DNA from: Undaria pinnatifida
Lineage: Eukaryota > Sar > Phaeophyceae > Laminariales > Alariaceae
Assembly: GCA_012845835.1 (NCBI GenBank)
Contig: JABAKD010000029.1
Coordinates: forward strand, 12,477,892-12,541,891
DNA: 64,000 nucleotides
Reading direction: 5' to 3'
Shown: in pieces, positions 21,066-33,297 of the stretch
Position numbering within the stretch: position 1 is the first letter of the stretch
How the letters are laid out: every line of letters begins with the position of its first letter
Position numbers and translations under genes: made by a program
The notes under the pieces: generated by a model
The model's input: only the letters and a program-made list of their open reading frames with translations
Told to the model about the DNA's origin: nothing
Database searches by the model: none

Positions 21066-24000
21066 TGAGTTCTAAGTTCTATATGACCCGCTTTGCCCAG
21101 CCAATGAGGTGGCCCACGTGTTTACACGGACCGGCCCGCATGATAAGTGGTATACTGATGCTACGACGATGACGACGCCCACCCGACCCATGAGACTGAC
21201 CACAGCCCATGATATGTGGTGTACTGGAAAATATAACAATTCATTTTTGGGGTTCTTTATTTTGCATTGGCCGAGCGAACCAACAGCAGCAAGCAGTAGC
21301 AGACAGTGAGCTACGCAGCTAACCATACTGTCGGTGCCACAAATCACGCAGCAGTAGCGGCAGCACATGGTCAGGACCCAAAACGATACGAGGTCAGATC
21401 AGACCTACAATAAGGCAGTGGCTCTGTGTCAGTGGTTGTTAAAATCAACTCTCACGTAGCCACAATTGCAAAACGAGAGAGGGATTAATCGCCGACTGCC
21501 AGCTCACATGACGCCGTGGCGGTGACACTCTCACCGAGGTCTTGATTAAGCAGACGATAACTCAGGTCTCCACGATCGAGTGGACCAGCTATGTGCATCG
21601 TGAATTTTTTAACAGTGTGCCATACACATTTTCTCGCCGTTCAAGATCAAACTTCAATTAATTGCCAGAATTCAGGAGAGTTCGCACTCATTATTTGTTG
21701 CTAATTTCGGGACGCAAAACTTTCAGAACACCGCACCAACAGGAACAGCAGCCAACAACAACGATAACACCAGCCGGCAGACTGCCCTCTACTAGCAGTT
21801 ATCAGGCGCAGTGATCGCGGGCCGATCCAGTGAACAGGTTTCTATATTTCCTCGGTATGTCTATATCAATAATCGTCATTATCACAACGTCTAATCTGCT
21901 CTTCTACGAGTTTATTTTCACTCCATCTACGCAACAACAGCACGAAAACGAAAATCGTTATCGACATGAGCAGCAGCAACGAAAACGCGGCATTTCTCCA
22001 GGATGCTGGAGATCCTTTAGCGATACGAGCTAGGTTGTTCTTACTGTTGATCATTGTCTTGCATTTCGTAGGGAAGGTGTTTTCACACAGCTTCTTAATT
22101 ACTTTGGTATAATAGCATTAGTAGGGGTACCACTAGCTTTGCGCCGGTCTGGTACGTATGATATTGCTATCATACAGAATCATAAAAACTGACTGGCATT
22201 TTTTGAGTTCATTCTTTGGAGTTGTCCGAAGATTTTTGCGAGTGCGTGCATCATACATACATAATAGAAGGCTCCCCCTCGGGATCCGGGTAACGTGAAG
22301 TCCTGGGGGCGTCGCAACGCGAAAAGGGAGACACGTATAAACATGTTGCCACCTATTATTACACTAATAATGTTGTTACGCGTACTCACATAGACAAACC
22401 CCACTGCTCTTCTTAGAGGAAACGTGTTGCACGAGCTAGTGCATTGCTCCAAATAAAGAGTAATACTTGGCGGGAAGAGTGTGATAACGGTGAGTGCACG
22501 TTGTACTAATATGCGCGCAAGCGAAGTAATAGTGGTCAGGGGATGCTGTGTAACGTACATGAAAGAGTGATCGTTGCTATATAGTACGTCGCGTGTGTTT
22601 GCACTTGGTGGTAATGGATAAGGGTGGACCACCCAATTCCAGTCTCTCTTGGATGCTGTACAATAAATCATTGGTCGGCGGCAACGATTTCGGTATGTGT
22701 GGCGTACGTGGCAGGATTTTCCATGAGTTGGAGGTAGTGTTCAACGCTTTGGTGCTACTGTGTTTGAGGGGAACCGAAACCTTGATGCACTCCTCGTTTA
22801 TTCCCGTCGAAAGTAGAGCTAGATCGATAGTATTCTCGCCTGAACCCGCCACAATTAGATGCATGCGGTCAAAAATGTATGTGTGTATGATATGTGTGTA
22901 CGATAATAGCAACAGACCTAGAACCAATCCACCCATCCAGTCAGATGACGTCCTGGGCGCGTGGCGAACGCTGAAATAGAACTGTACCCGATTTTGGCCC
23001 CAGCAGCACCGTGAATATTCCTGACTTTGGCTATCGTTAATAAGGAGTTAGATATCCTTGAATCCTACCCATGGTTCCACTCTACCCATAAAATATCATT
23101 TGACCCAGTCGAGACCCGTGTGCATCCTGCGCTCGTGATGCCTGCGACCCTCGCCGCGCTCGGCGCCATCTTCCAAGCTTTCCCCGCTCTATGACCCTGT
23201 GAGCTCCGCCTCCCGCGCGGAGAGGTGCAAGACGTGCCCTGTTGCGCTTCTTTCAACACTCACTCGGCTGCTCCCAGCCTCTACCTCCCAGCCTCCTCCT
23301 GCTGGCATCCGCTCTATCCGGAAATATAATACCGGGGTATGTCTTTTTAGTTCAAGTAAAACGGTCCTGACATCAGGACACGTTTAGTTACCACGCAAGA
23401 GAAAATAAACACACCGGGTCAACCACGCCCACAGACGGTTTCGCTCCTGCCTCGACGAGCGGCCGTCCGCGTGGCGGGAGAGCGCAGGCCCGTTTTCCCT
23501 TGTCTGTACCAATGCCCACGCTCCCACGTCGAGATCCGGGCCCGAAACGGCCCAGGGCGGCGGGCCCCCAAACCCCACACTAATCCGATCCACATGTGTA
23601 CTGCTGCTACTCCTGCTGTATGTTGCTGCCACTGCTGCTGTATGTTGTTGCTACTGCTGCTGCTGTTGTGCTGCTGCTGAGGTTAATGTAGTCCGAGCGG
23701 TTGCTGCTACTGCTATGAGTAGCGGGCCATTTTTTCACGAACAAAACAACAAATAACGAAAGGTTGTAAAAGTGTGTCAAAATATCAAAAATTTGAAAAA
23801 CAATTTGGAGTGTTCAGTGTGACCTGCTGGTCTCAGGGAGGCGGAACGCAACCCCTTGCGAAACAAAGCCAGCTAAGCGGCGTTTAATGCGCCGAGCGCC
23901 GCCACGGAGCTCGGCCGACATCCAGACATGCTTCACAATGTACCCATGGCAAGCTAGTTTGCCCAGCGGCCAAAAATGCTAGAAGAAACACTCGGCCGCC

Positions 24001-24129
24001 GGAGAGCAGCGAGCCAAAACAAAACGAAAATCATGTTTTACATATACATATACAGAGATGCTGACAAAACTGAACATGGTACATGCACATTGCACAGTTC
24101 CTATTCTATTTTCTTCGATTTTTATTTGA
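21066..24129. other. about 3 kb without a confident gene
   Basis: Candidate small frames include 21966-22112 plus (48 codons, MSSSNENAAFLQ, then a hydrophobic stretch) and a minus-strand frame at 22577-22936 (listed separately). A CTG-rich stretch lies at about 23596-23682. The CAGCAGC-rich part near 21280-21360 is low complexity. A pair of similar segments, GTCCTGGGGGCGTCGCAACGC (about 22292) and GTCCTGGGCGCGTGGCGAACG (about 22951), may be chance. No family is recognised. Confidence 0.4.
22577..22936 (-). CDS. possible small secreted or membrane protein, unknown
   Basis: A 119-codon frame starting with ATG and a hydrophobic N-terminus (MGGLVLGLLLLSY) that could be a signal peptide or membrane anchor. 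It has no recognised domain, and overlapping frames of 128 and 163 codons exist on both strands. It is reported only because of the signal-like start. Confidence 0.2.
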   Translation of the reverse strand: MGGLVLGLLLLSYTHIIHTYIFDRMHLIVAGSGENTIDLALLSTGINEECIKVSVPLKHSSTKALNTTSNSWKILPRTPHIPKSLPPTNDLLYSIQERLELGGPPLSITTKCKHTRRTI

Positions 24130-25075
24130 TGTACGAATAACTTGACGGGCCACAGTAAATGCATAGTTGATACGTTTTGTTTTTTCTAGGACATGATTCG
24201 CTGGTCAACGAATTATCACTATGATAGAGTTTGTGATATGACTACACTCATACACTATTGCCGTACTGTCTGTATTTGTAGACTTCTTGGTACGTACGTA
24301 TATACACCAAAACTGAATAGTACGCTTTTTTGCTGTACTGGACGAGTTTCTACAGTTTCCTGTTTCCTTCTGTTGCATGTAGTACTAGGTATCAATCAGG
24401 GGACGTGCTAAACGCCCACAATACGGGTGTGCCACTGCTTTCCAGAGTATTTCTTCGCTGGCAAATACACGAGCATTCTTTCAGACATTATTGCATCCGT
24501 GTTGCTCCTTTTCATACACAAGCCTGAATATGTGTGTTCCATTTGTATTGTGATTACGTTGGTGCTATCACTGCTCCATCTATTTTGCCGCTGTTCATAT
24601 CCAGGTCTGAATATCTTGTTCCGTTTGTGCTTTTATTCTATGAGTGTCAGGCTCCTTTCGCTATTGACTTCTCAACATTGAGGCGCATTGAACGAAGGAC
24701 TTTGAAGCCCACTCGTATCTACTTGATGTGCAGTCACTACGCATGAGTTCGCGAAGCATATCAGTTAAGATGCGGAACCTTGCAATATAAGACGGAGCTA
24801 GCGGTTGTTCCTTCTTGCCGGTTTACTGTAACCAACCTACCTCTATCAAGAAGTTGATCGTATTGCACAAGTAACCCACTTGCCTCCATCAATATCGGGA
24901 AACGTCACAGGGAACGCTGGAGGGAACGTTCCTGTAGGGCGTGTCGGCCGGTACAACAGTCCGTAGAATATATCTGCCAGTACATTGTGCCGTGATGATC
25001 AGGCGACTCCAGAGGCATTTCAGTGCCACCTCCACAGATTTTGTCTCAGAGACAGGGCCTTGACATTCATTGTTA
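24130..25075 (+). mobile_element. A-family remnant A5 (body 3' end plus 3' LTR)
   Basis: The left half matches A2 11905-12180 (ACTGAATAGTACGC, TTTCTTCGG-like patches). A polypurine tract CAGGGGACG follows at about 24398-24406, then an LTR starting TGCTAAACG. The right half matches LTR segments CATCAATATCGGGAAACGT and GTCTCAGAGACAGGGCC. The 5' half of the element is missing. Confidence 0.68.
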
Positions 25076-26539
25076 TAATATCGACTGCTGCCGCCACACG
25101 CAGCCACGTCCACCACACCACCACCACTAGACTACGACACCAGCAATACTCATGTTCGTTCCCGTGGTGATACGGCCGCTAGTAAATCTTCGTAGGCCGA
25201 GTGAATGTAAAGTTACGCAAAATCAGCAGTCCGCGTAAGTATGTGAAAAGCTCAAAACCCAGTATAAAATCGAGCAGACCACCTCCCTCCCTGCTCTACA
25301 TCAGCACTGATTGTATGCTTGCGTTTATTCCTACGCCATACACCACAGACGCACCACAAACACCACCAACACTACCACAACCATCACGCCACGACTACAA
25401 CACCAGAAAAAATCAGCTTCGTTTCCGCCGTCCGCGGCCTCGCGCCCAGCTCGGGGCAGCTTGCTGTCCATGCACTGTGCTTTGACCATCTCCGAGATTT
25501 TACTCAATGTGGGAGTGAGCAATACTTTGTGCTTCTTTGCGAAAGCGTCCACTCTTCGGGCCGATACCTTCACATCGTGGTCGGGGATTCCGATTGCGCC
25601 GGGGACTGCCTCGGGCGTGCTTTGCCGTGCCTTGGCTGGGTGCGCTGTACTTTATTTTTGTATTGGACATCCTGCCTTGGTGAGAGTCGCGTGACGGGGC
25701 GAACGCTTGTGCTTTCAACGGCAAAGAGCGTATGTGTAAGCCCCCTTTTCCGTGTATGTCGAGACGAAAGCGTCCGCCGCCTCCACAGAGTTTGGCGGCG
25801 CATGGCGGGAAGAGTGTGGTAATTAAGGGTTGGGTCGGCTGGTATCGTCTTCCGCCGTTGCGCGTGCGACGAGGGGTGATCATCGCAGAAATAAGGATCG
25901 AGCGAGCGATTGAGACGTTTTATACGTGCATATGCAACATTCTTGGCCAAAAAATATGCCGGCGTCTGATCGTGAAACGAGTGAGGCGCTTCGTATGCTG
26001 TGTGCACAGGTTGACGGGATACGCTCCGGGAGGCACAGAGGACAGGGTGCCTAGTCTAGAACAGATGAACTTACGCCGCGGGACGAGCAGTACCCGGTTG
26101 AGGGTAGCAATAGTAGCTGTACGAGTTAATGTTTCGGATAAACACAGCAGAACGTGTCGCTTAGTATATAGTTCATTTGTGTTTTGAAAGTGTTTCTCAT
26201 TTGCATGCAACGTCAACACATATATATTTTTAATGTACCTGCTGCGACAAGGATGCCATCGTGCTTTTGATATACACGCGGGCAGGTGTGATAATATAGG
26301 ATGCAGCAGCGATACGTTCGAGGTACTTCAATAGGTGTTTTTGCTATTGCGGTATTGACGCTGTACTTCCTGTACTTGTACAGTATTACGAATCACCTAG
26401 CATACAACAATCTTGGATTTCACTCCCTGTCGACCGTACCCCAGGTGGGGTTGGCCTCGGTTGGCAAAGACGCTTTAAAACACGCCTCTCTCTTCGTGAG
26501 CAGACCCACTAGACCCACCAGGACACCGTATTTATGTTT
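25076..26539. other. unannotated region with one possible coding patch
   Basis: The minus strand at about 25331-25650 has a protein-like open stretch (HDVKVSARRVDAFAKKHKV, then LSKISEMVKAQC). It is preceded by a possible acceptor GTACAG and has no ATG. Several longer frames overlap on both strands and cannot all be real. No domain is recognised. Confidence 0.3.
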
Positions 26540-27420
26540 TGCTTGTGTAATGCTACTTACGACACCGGTGTCCGAATTTGTTAATTGCGACACCGGTGTC
26601 GTAAATAAGCTCATATTTACGACACCGTGCCTAGTTTGCGCCACACGCCCCGATTCACTTCGCAATTATCACTGCTGGTTTGGCATGGTGAAGAGCTATC
26701 GCGGAAGAAGCTATCTAGTGCCGAAAACGGCCCGGTACATGACAAAATGCGTCGCATCTTGGTGCACCGGCAGAACATTCATACCGCTGTCGCAAATACA
26801 TTATTTACGGCACCGCAGAGCGTTCACGACATGGACTCCCGATCGCCTCGACTCTATCCCGGCTGGTTTGGCATGGTGCAGGGCTATGATTGAAGCTGTC
26901 GCGTACCCGAGGCGGTCCAGTACTCGACGAGATACGCCGTATCCTGGTGCACCAGCAGCACAATCAGACCGGTGTCGTAAATAAGTCGAAAGAATGTCAT
27001 ATTCACGACACCGCGGTAAGTTCACGGTACACATGACGGCTGGATCAGACGCTGCCACGGCGGGTATGGCATGGTGTAGAGCAACCATTGAAGCTATCCT
27101 ATACCCTAAACGGTCCAGTACTCGACGAGATATGCCGCATCCGCGTGCGCCGGCAGTATCTTCCAAACGGCGTAATGAATAACATTATTGACGACGTCGG
27201 TCCGGCTCATGCGCTATTTACGACACCGCAGCATGTTCACGGCACGGACCCCCCGGATCGGTAGACGCTGTTACAGCTTCGTTGGCATGGTGTAGGGCTT
27301 CGATTAAAGTTATCATATACCCGAAACGGTCGAGTACTCGTCGAGATACATACGTGGCATCCGCCTGTGCACCCACAGCATAGACTAATTGTTTATCTAC
27401 GCCGTTTACCACAGCACCCG
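26540..27420. repeat. satellite-like tandem repeat, unit about 200 bp
   Basis: Four diverged units start at TTTGGCATGGTG or GTTGGCATGGTG near 26680, 26867, 27063 and 27283. Each continues with ...GARGCTATC...CGGTCCAGTACTCGACGAGATA...GCACC-GCAG... and ends in TTTACGACACCGC-G--GTTCACGGC. The left part has perfect palindromes GACACCGGTGTC. The minus strand of the central units is open and would encode a repeating peptide with SRRVLDRLGY and ALHHA motifs. Confidence 0.78.
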
Positions 27421-27718
27421 GTGTGTGGTAGCTTAATGCGAGTGCTTGTACTCTTCAAACGTTGCATTACCCCACAACGGGTCAGCAATGGACGCGAACA
27501 ATGGGCACCAAAGTTGTGGTGTACATGCGGTGCAGTTTCTACGTAGCAGTACGCAGCCTGCATCATTTCGAAGCTGTCATTCATATGCAAGAAAGTACGA
27601 ACAACGTGCGGAAGCCCGCCCCACAAGTTTTACGGGTAGTGGGATGCAGCTCCCCATTCATGAGACTCGCACAACACCTCACGACGCTTCGCGCTTGGTG
27701 CACGCGATGTCTTTGTGG

Positions 27719-27977
27719 TGTACCGACTCGCGCGACCGCGGGTCGGGTGGTTACAGCTCCGAGGACGTCCCCTCGAAGGCTCGGAGTGCATTTGTCCACA
27801 GTGCAGTAGTTCGTTCGTTATCACACGTGGAAGTGCCATGTCATCGGTCATGGATCTTCCCGTCCACCTCTCTGGAGTTCACAAGAAACGCCAATAATGA
27901 CAGTGGAACTCTCTGACAAATGTACCCAACTATTCTATGTATGGTGAAATGCCCAATGATACGACCACAAAGGTACA
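27719..27977 (-). repeat. gypsy-like element 3' LTR
   Basis: Partner of 31061-31319. Shared landmarks are GCTCGGAGTGC, GTTCGTTCGTTATCACACG and TTCACCAT in reverse. About one base in ten differs by eye. Confidence 0.82.
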
Positions 27978-28523
27978 GCACCCTCCATCTCCGGCTACCA
28001 ACCACAAGTTGACGCAGACCGAGTAGCTTTGATAAACATGGCTGTCCGTACGTTGGGCAATGGCATCCAACAAATTGTTGTCTGATTCACCACGACCTAT
28101 AGCCTACCACATTTACTGACCGTGAATATTTTCTGTTCAGCAACCGCGTCATCACCAATGAATCTTCAAGTAAACCACGCCCCAAGCGTCACACTTCCAC
28201 CTGCGCATGCAACTTGCCGAAACCCGGACCATATACGGAACGTTTAATCCAATGCAATAACCACCCGTTAAGCGGACGCATCAACCCCGAACATGCTCTG
28301 TCCACACGCAGCGCCGGCGATGAACTGCCAGCCGTGGCTGCGTCCGATGCTATCAACGCCCTATGCAGAAACTCCAAATCAGAAAAACTGGAAATTCAAA
28401 ATTCAGACAAAACTGAAAATCAGGAAATCAGAATCCAGGACGCACCCAAATTGCACCCAAATCCACAACGTGATCACAAACGCTGCCCATACTGCTGTAC
28501 GAGTCCCCGCTTACGATCTTTCC

Positions 28524-29513
28524 TCAGCAGCAGCGCCTTGAGCTCTCTTCCCAACACGGCCAGGCGTCATGGAACACAAGTGACACCAGCCCCCAGGTGC
28601 TTTCCGCCTCCTTCAGGCCTTCCCCGGTCCCCTCGACGCCGATCGACGTCACCACCGAGCGGCAATCGCGGCAAGACTCTGCCGCACTCCACGGTAGGCG
28701 ATTACGCGCAGGTGGAGACTTCGCTCGCACCACCCTTGCGCTTGAATGAAGCGGGACCGCCACAGGCTTCTTGCGTGCTGGTGGGTCGCCCAACAACGGC
28801 CAGCATAACACGTCAAGGTGCGTACGAAACACGATGTTGGGTACAATATTAGCACGCTTCTGTAAGCCAAGGTCAACAACATCATCGACAGAAATGTCCA
28901 ACGCGCCCACACGATCCTGCATGTCCACCTCGGAATACTGAAATATCATGGGTCGTTCAGACTGTAGCTCCAGTGTGACATCATCGTCCACGTCACCTGG
29001 CGGACCGCCACTCGGCCCGAATGCCATGAGGGCCATCGCCGCCCGCAGCATAGCACCAACGCTGGGCTCGCCCATAGCACAAGCTGTAAGCTCCACCCAT
29101 GCGCCATCTTGACGCCCGTGTGCCTTCAGTACAGATGCCTTGAGCTGTGCCATGACGTCGATGCCGAGTTTCTCTCTAAACGTCTTCTGTCCGATGAAAA
29201 CCACAGGGAGCACGATAAACGGCACGATAAATCGGACTGGTCCCCATGGAGTTTCAATGGTCAAGTGAAGAAGACACGATTGCATTTCGATATCACGCTC
29301 CTGGCCCAACGAAGTCACCACACGCTCGTCCCCAACAAACACCTGCGTTAACGCGGTATGCGTCATCCCTGGCTGTCCTCGCAGAGCCTCTGCCAGCTCC
29401 TCCAATATTGCTGTAAAGTCTGAGCCAGAATCCATGAAAACCTTGACCTCAATGGCCGCGGAAACACCGGGAACCGCAAGCCACCCCGTGACATGCTGCG
29501 CCAGGGCCTCCAA
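28524..29513 (-). pseudogene. gypsy-like protease and truncated RT start
   Basis: The frame carries the aspartic protease motif VFMDSGSDFT near the N-terminus, followed by a retropepsin-like beta-rich region (GPVRFIVPFIVLP). It then has the linker HLDVLCWPLLGDPP, which in gypsy elements leads into RT, and frame changes follow. An in-frame stop (about 29528) separates it from upstream sequence. The catalytic Asp is present, but no complete RT follows, so it is a remnant. Confidence 0.75.
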
Positions 29514-29690
29514 GTGCGATTCGGTCTACACCGTACCCACACTCGTATCACCACTTCCACCAGGTTGTAAAACCGAGACACGCGCGTATGAGATGGTGCT
29601 GGAAGCACCACACGACTGCTGCGACATGGGTGCCGGCAGCTGCACCAGAAGGGAGTGAAGAACTGGCGCTGCATTCCGTGGCCCAGCGTT

Positions 29691-31020
29691 TTAGGAAACG
29701 TGGTGCTGCATCGTCTCGTCGACGCCGTTTTCCGCTGGCGCCATCTTCTCCCGCGGTACGTGCATGTACATATAGTGGTCGTCATTCTGCGTAGACGCTT
29801 GGGGCGCAGCAGGTTCGATCTCCGTAACCACCGCTTTTGAGGTGGTCTTGTACGCACTAGCTCGAGGGGTGGTAAACGCGGGGGGCATCCCGGTTGTCTT
29901 GCTCCGGGGATGCTGAACGGGACTGTTTGTGGACTGCTGCTGCTGTATGGGCGTCTGACCCTGGCTCTGGGCATCGACACCTTTCATGACCTTACCCCGC
30001 TGGTTTTGGGGGCAGTCCCGCTGCTTGTGACCTTGCTTGTCACACACAACGCACTCGCTGTTGCCGTACCGACGGTTCCGATCTGCTTTCACACCAACAG
30101 CCGAGGTACTCTCGCGTGGGTCGTGCTCGTCAGCAGCACTTCCCTGCGGCTTGATCCCCGCGGCAGCGACCGACCTAGCGTTACGCCGTTCTGTCATTTG
30201 TCGACGTTCAGTGCCATTTGCGTCTCTTACAGCTTGGTCACGTTGCTGTTTGGCAATAGTGTTGAACAACGCGTCAGGAGCATTCGTTACGAGATCGAAT
30301 CGCATATTTTTTTCCACGTTTCGTCGGACCTCGAGTGGCTCGATTCCCACCACTATTCCCTCAACTAGCACCTTGCCATGCTTTAGCGTGTACTGCCGAC
30401 CGTTGAGCTTCACCACCTCCGTGAGCCCGCTATCAGCAAGGTATTTTCGCAGGGTATGTTTTTGCATGAACACCCTGTTATCTACCGGCACGCTCGCGTC
30501 CATCTTCAGCACACGGAAAATCTGGCTGCAAAAACCCTCATCACTCGTTTGCGGCATATCAACGCCAGCAAACGTTTTGAATCCTAGCATTAACTCCTCC
30601 TAGGAGAGGTCGATCCAGGGCTCGCCATCGTAGACCTCATCAGCCACCGCCATTTGGGTCGCCGAATCTACCAGCTCTCGCCTCCTCGCGAGCACCCGGT
30701 CTCCTCCATCTTGGTTTGTGTTATGCATCTACTGCTCGTACTTCGAGTACGCAACAACAAATTCGCGCATATCTTCGAAGGTAAAAACATCACGACCCAA
30801 CTGTCTCCCTCGATCGTCACCTTGATTTTCGGCTTCGGCCGGCCGTCGACTCGGCCTCCACTTTTCGTGTTGCACCAACTTGCAGAATGGACTCCGCCAG
30901 CGCCCTGCTCTCGTGTTCCTCTTGCTGCTGTAGGGTCTTCCATTGCCTGCGGCTGCGGCTTGGTGTCCCACACCAGCACGCATAACAGTGTTTTTCGGCC
31001 TCCGAAAGCAAATTGGTCAC
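29691..31020 (-). pseudogene. gypsy-like gag
   Basis: The largest open part (29691-30590, 299 codons) ends with one CCHC knuckle (ECVVCDKQGHKQRDC) and a Gln/Thr/Pro-rich tail. The same protein continues upstream in pieces: stops near 30602 and 30730 and a frameshift near 30785 separate it from MTFEDMREFVVAYSKYEQ-like and earlier segments reaching about 31020. A TAA at about 29689 splits Gag from the protease. The family call rests on the knuckle followed by a DSG protease in the same frame. Confidence 0.72.
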
Positions 31021-31060
31021 GTTTTAGGCAGTAAGCAGAACTTACCCAATTCAATTGAAC

Positions 31061-31319
31061 TGTACCGGCTCGGGCGACCGCGGACCCGGTGGTATCAGCT
31101 CCGAGAACTTCACCTCGTAGGCTCGGAGTGCGTTTGTCCACAGTACAATAGTTCGTTCGTTATCACACGGGGGAGTGCAATGCCATCGGCCATGGACCTT
31201 CCCGCCCATCTCTCAAGAGTGCACAAGAAACGCGAAGAATGACAATGGAACTCCCTGACAAATGTATCCAACCATTCTATGTACGGTGAAATGCCCAATG
31301 CCACGACCACAGCGGTACA
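31061..31319 (-). repeat. gypsy-like element 5' LTR
   Basis: 259 bp, starting TGTACCGGCTC and ending CGGTACA on the plus strand. The sequence left of it (GTTCAATTGAATTGGG in sense) is where a primer site would lie but does not match a tRNA end that I recognise. Confidence 0.82.
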
Positions 31320-31670
31320 CTGGTCCGTGAACCCGACGGATGCCGTTTCATAATTGTACGGATGCAAGGGTCGTCTATGGTCTCACGATTTCGGCGCGGC
31401 ACGAAACGAATATACCCCCACCGTGCATTGAGGTTTCCCTGTAATCAATACTCGCCAACATACCTCCAATCTCACATATTTCAGTACTACGAACTACTGT
31501 AATTGAATGCCACCGTGCACCGCGTTTGGCAGTACTGTCGTTGTCACGAGCGGTATTCGCTTCTGTTGCACACATATCCGGCATGCGCAGAACCGCAGAC
31601 GGGTGATAGTCCGCCGCGGTGACGCCCCCTTAAAAAATGCTCCGGAGTATAGAGTTTTGCAGCGCGATAC
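31320..31670. other. unique spacer, no gene
   Basis: No ORF of note. Its right edge holds GATAC (31666-31670), the left target duplication of element B. Confidence 0.5.
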
Positions 31671-31977
31671 TGTTTGTTGATCCCTACGAATTGTAGAGGG
31701 CTTACCCTCTGAGCTGACACTAGTGGGGTAGTGGAGTCACCAGTACGAAGACAGGTAAAAGACGTACAAATATCTATTAAGTTGCTCCTAACCGAGGCGC
31801 AGCGTGGAAAGGAGAAGACTCACTCGGTAGAAGAAGCGCAACGAGGAGTGACGGCGAAATAGCCAAAATAATTCCACCATCTCGATATACCGCTACGATG
31901 TAGCCAATCGATCGCTGGAAACCCCTGCTATTCTCAACCGTCATCATCTCCGTATCATATCCAAGCATAAATGAACA
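31671..31977 (-). repeat. element B 3' LTR
   Basis: Matches 37844-38151 throughout, for example GAGCTGACACTAGTGGGGTA and TACCGCTACGATGTAGCCAA. Confidence 0.85.
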
Positions 31978-33000
31978 GCCTCCCTGCTTCGTAAATGATA
32001 CGGTATGATGCTATGTTGTCATATCATCAGGGTAAAACGAATCAATGAAAAAAACGGTCAATCAATATCCTCCCAGTGCTACTGTGTCACGAAAGAAAGA
32101 TTGCAGCACCATGGTCCTCGAAAAGCACTCCATAAATCTAGAGATATAATTCAGGGACAGTATCAAACATCATATTCGCCAACCTAAGATCTAAGTCGTA
32201 AAATCCTAAGTCTAAAAACAAAAACTCAAATATGAAATCCACAGACTGAAAACTCAAACCTGAAATCCAAATACCAAAAATCCAAAACCTCAAACATCGG
32301 CCTTATAATCAGCACTCAGCCTTCCTTATAAAACGGGTGTCAGCTCGATAGAATAGGGGTGCCAACAAGTGTGATCGAACAGCAGTCTCAAACTCACTTC
32401 CGAATTCGACAAATGCCTCCCGGCTGGGTACATACTAAAAGTCCATTCAGATTCCAAATGCTCAAATCCAGAGCAAAACAATGAAATACTAGACAACGCA
32501 ATCGTGAAAAAGTATTATTTCAAAAGTCAAGAAACAGTTACTTTCCTATCTAAATGCCATGCACTCTTAAAAGTACCCAAATCCAGCTAATGCATGCAGA
32601 ATAATCCGTCAAGAAACAATTCAAATCAGCTCGCGACTCGCGAAAACCTTAGTCGCCCTCGGGTTCAGACGTATCGAACTCGTCGAGACCTTTTTCCTAC
32701 TAAACGAGCCAAAATCCTCTCAAGGGGTCAAGCGAATCCTTCCCCGCACAAGCGGTAACAGGTGGGCGTGACCCCTCATTGCAGGATAAAAACTAAACGA
32801 TTTGGCTCAGCTGGGTCTCATTACGGGGCTAGTTGAGAAAACCATAGACTGATTACGCAGGGATGACCCCGGGTAGTTTACCAAAAACGTTTGCCGTCCT
32901 CAAGTATCAAAATCTCATACATCATTGCTAAAACAGTAGAAACAGCGAACCTAGCGTACTAAATCATGAGTTATTCTACCGTTCTCCCAAAATCAAATGT
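31978..33000. other. element B 3' untranslated region and decayed DNA
   Basis: No ORF. From 32190 to 32310 there is an A-rich low-complexity stretch with repeated CTCAAAYMTGAAATCCA-like units. Confidence 0.45.
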
Positions 33001-33297
33001 TCAGCGTAAAATCCCAGTAAAAACGAAAATATCAACTGCAGTCTTCCAGAGTACCTTCCTCGGTGAATTCGTGTCCCTAGCCACCGCTCTCACTGCGTTC
33101 GCAATGTCCGGACGTGCCTGGTTGGCAAGCCATATCAAGCATCCGACCAGCTCGCGAAACAGGCCAGTCTGTTTGAGACCTTCCTCGAGCGGGTTTGTCC
33201 TACCCGAACTAATGCATAGATCACCATTCATCGCAAACCCCGCAAAAATATATAAAATCTCGCAATATGTCACTTCATTTCAGAGTTGACTCAACAA
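33001..33297 (-). pseudogene. copia RNase H fragment of element B
   Basis: About 90 codons matching the start of copia RNase H: the FRELVGCLIWLANQARPDIA segment and an AVRAVAR-type stretch. A homologous segment is at 56313-56636 (FRELIGALLWIALLTRPNIA). Catalytic parts downstream are lost. Confidence 0.72.

Larger units (their letters stand above)
27719..31319 (-). mobile_element. Ty3/gypsy-like LTR retrotransposon, defective
   Basis: Two 259-bp LTRs (27719-27977 and 31061-31319) read TGTACCG...GGTACA on the plus strand. The minus strand codes Gag, then a retropepsin-type protease, then the first residues of an RT. It ends there: the rest of RT, RNase H and integrase are absent. A polypurine stretch (sense GGAGATGGAGGGTGC) abuts the 3' LTR. 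I could not find a clean target duplication. LTR divergence and several stops indicate an old insertion. Confidence 0.8.

Noticed and set aside
22180-22979. Overlapping frames of 163 codons (minus) and 128 codons (plus)
   Set aside because: They overlap each other and a third frame. None has a recognised domain, and only the signal-like one is kept at low confidence.
28214-28852. 212-codon plus-strand ORF
   Set aside because: It overlaps the protease/RT remnant of the gypsy-like element on the other strand and has skewed composition. A shadow frame.
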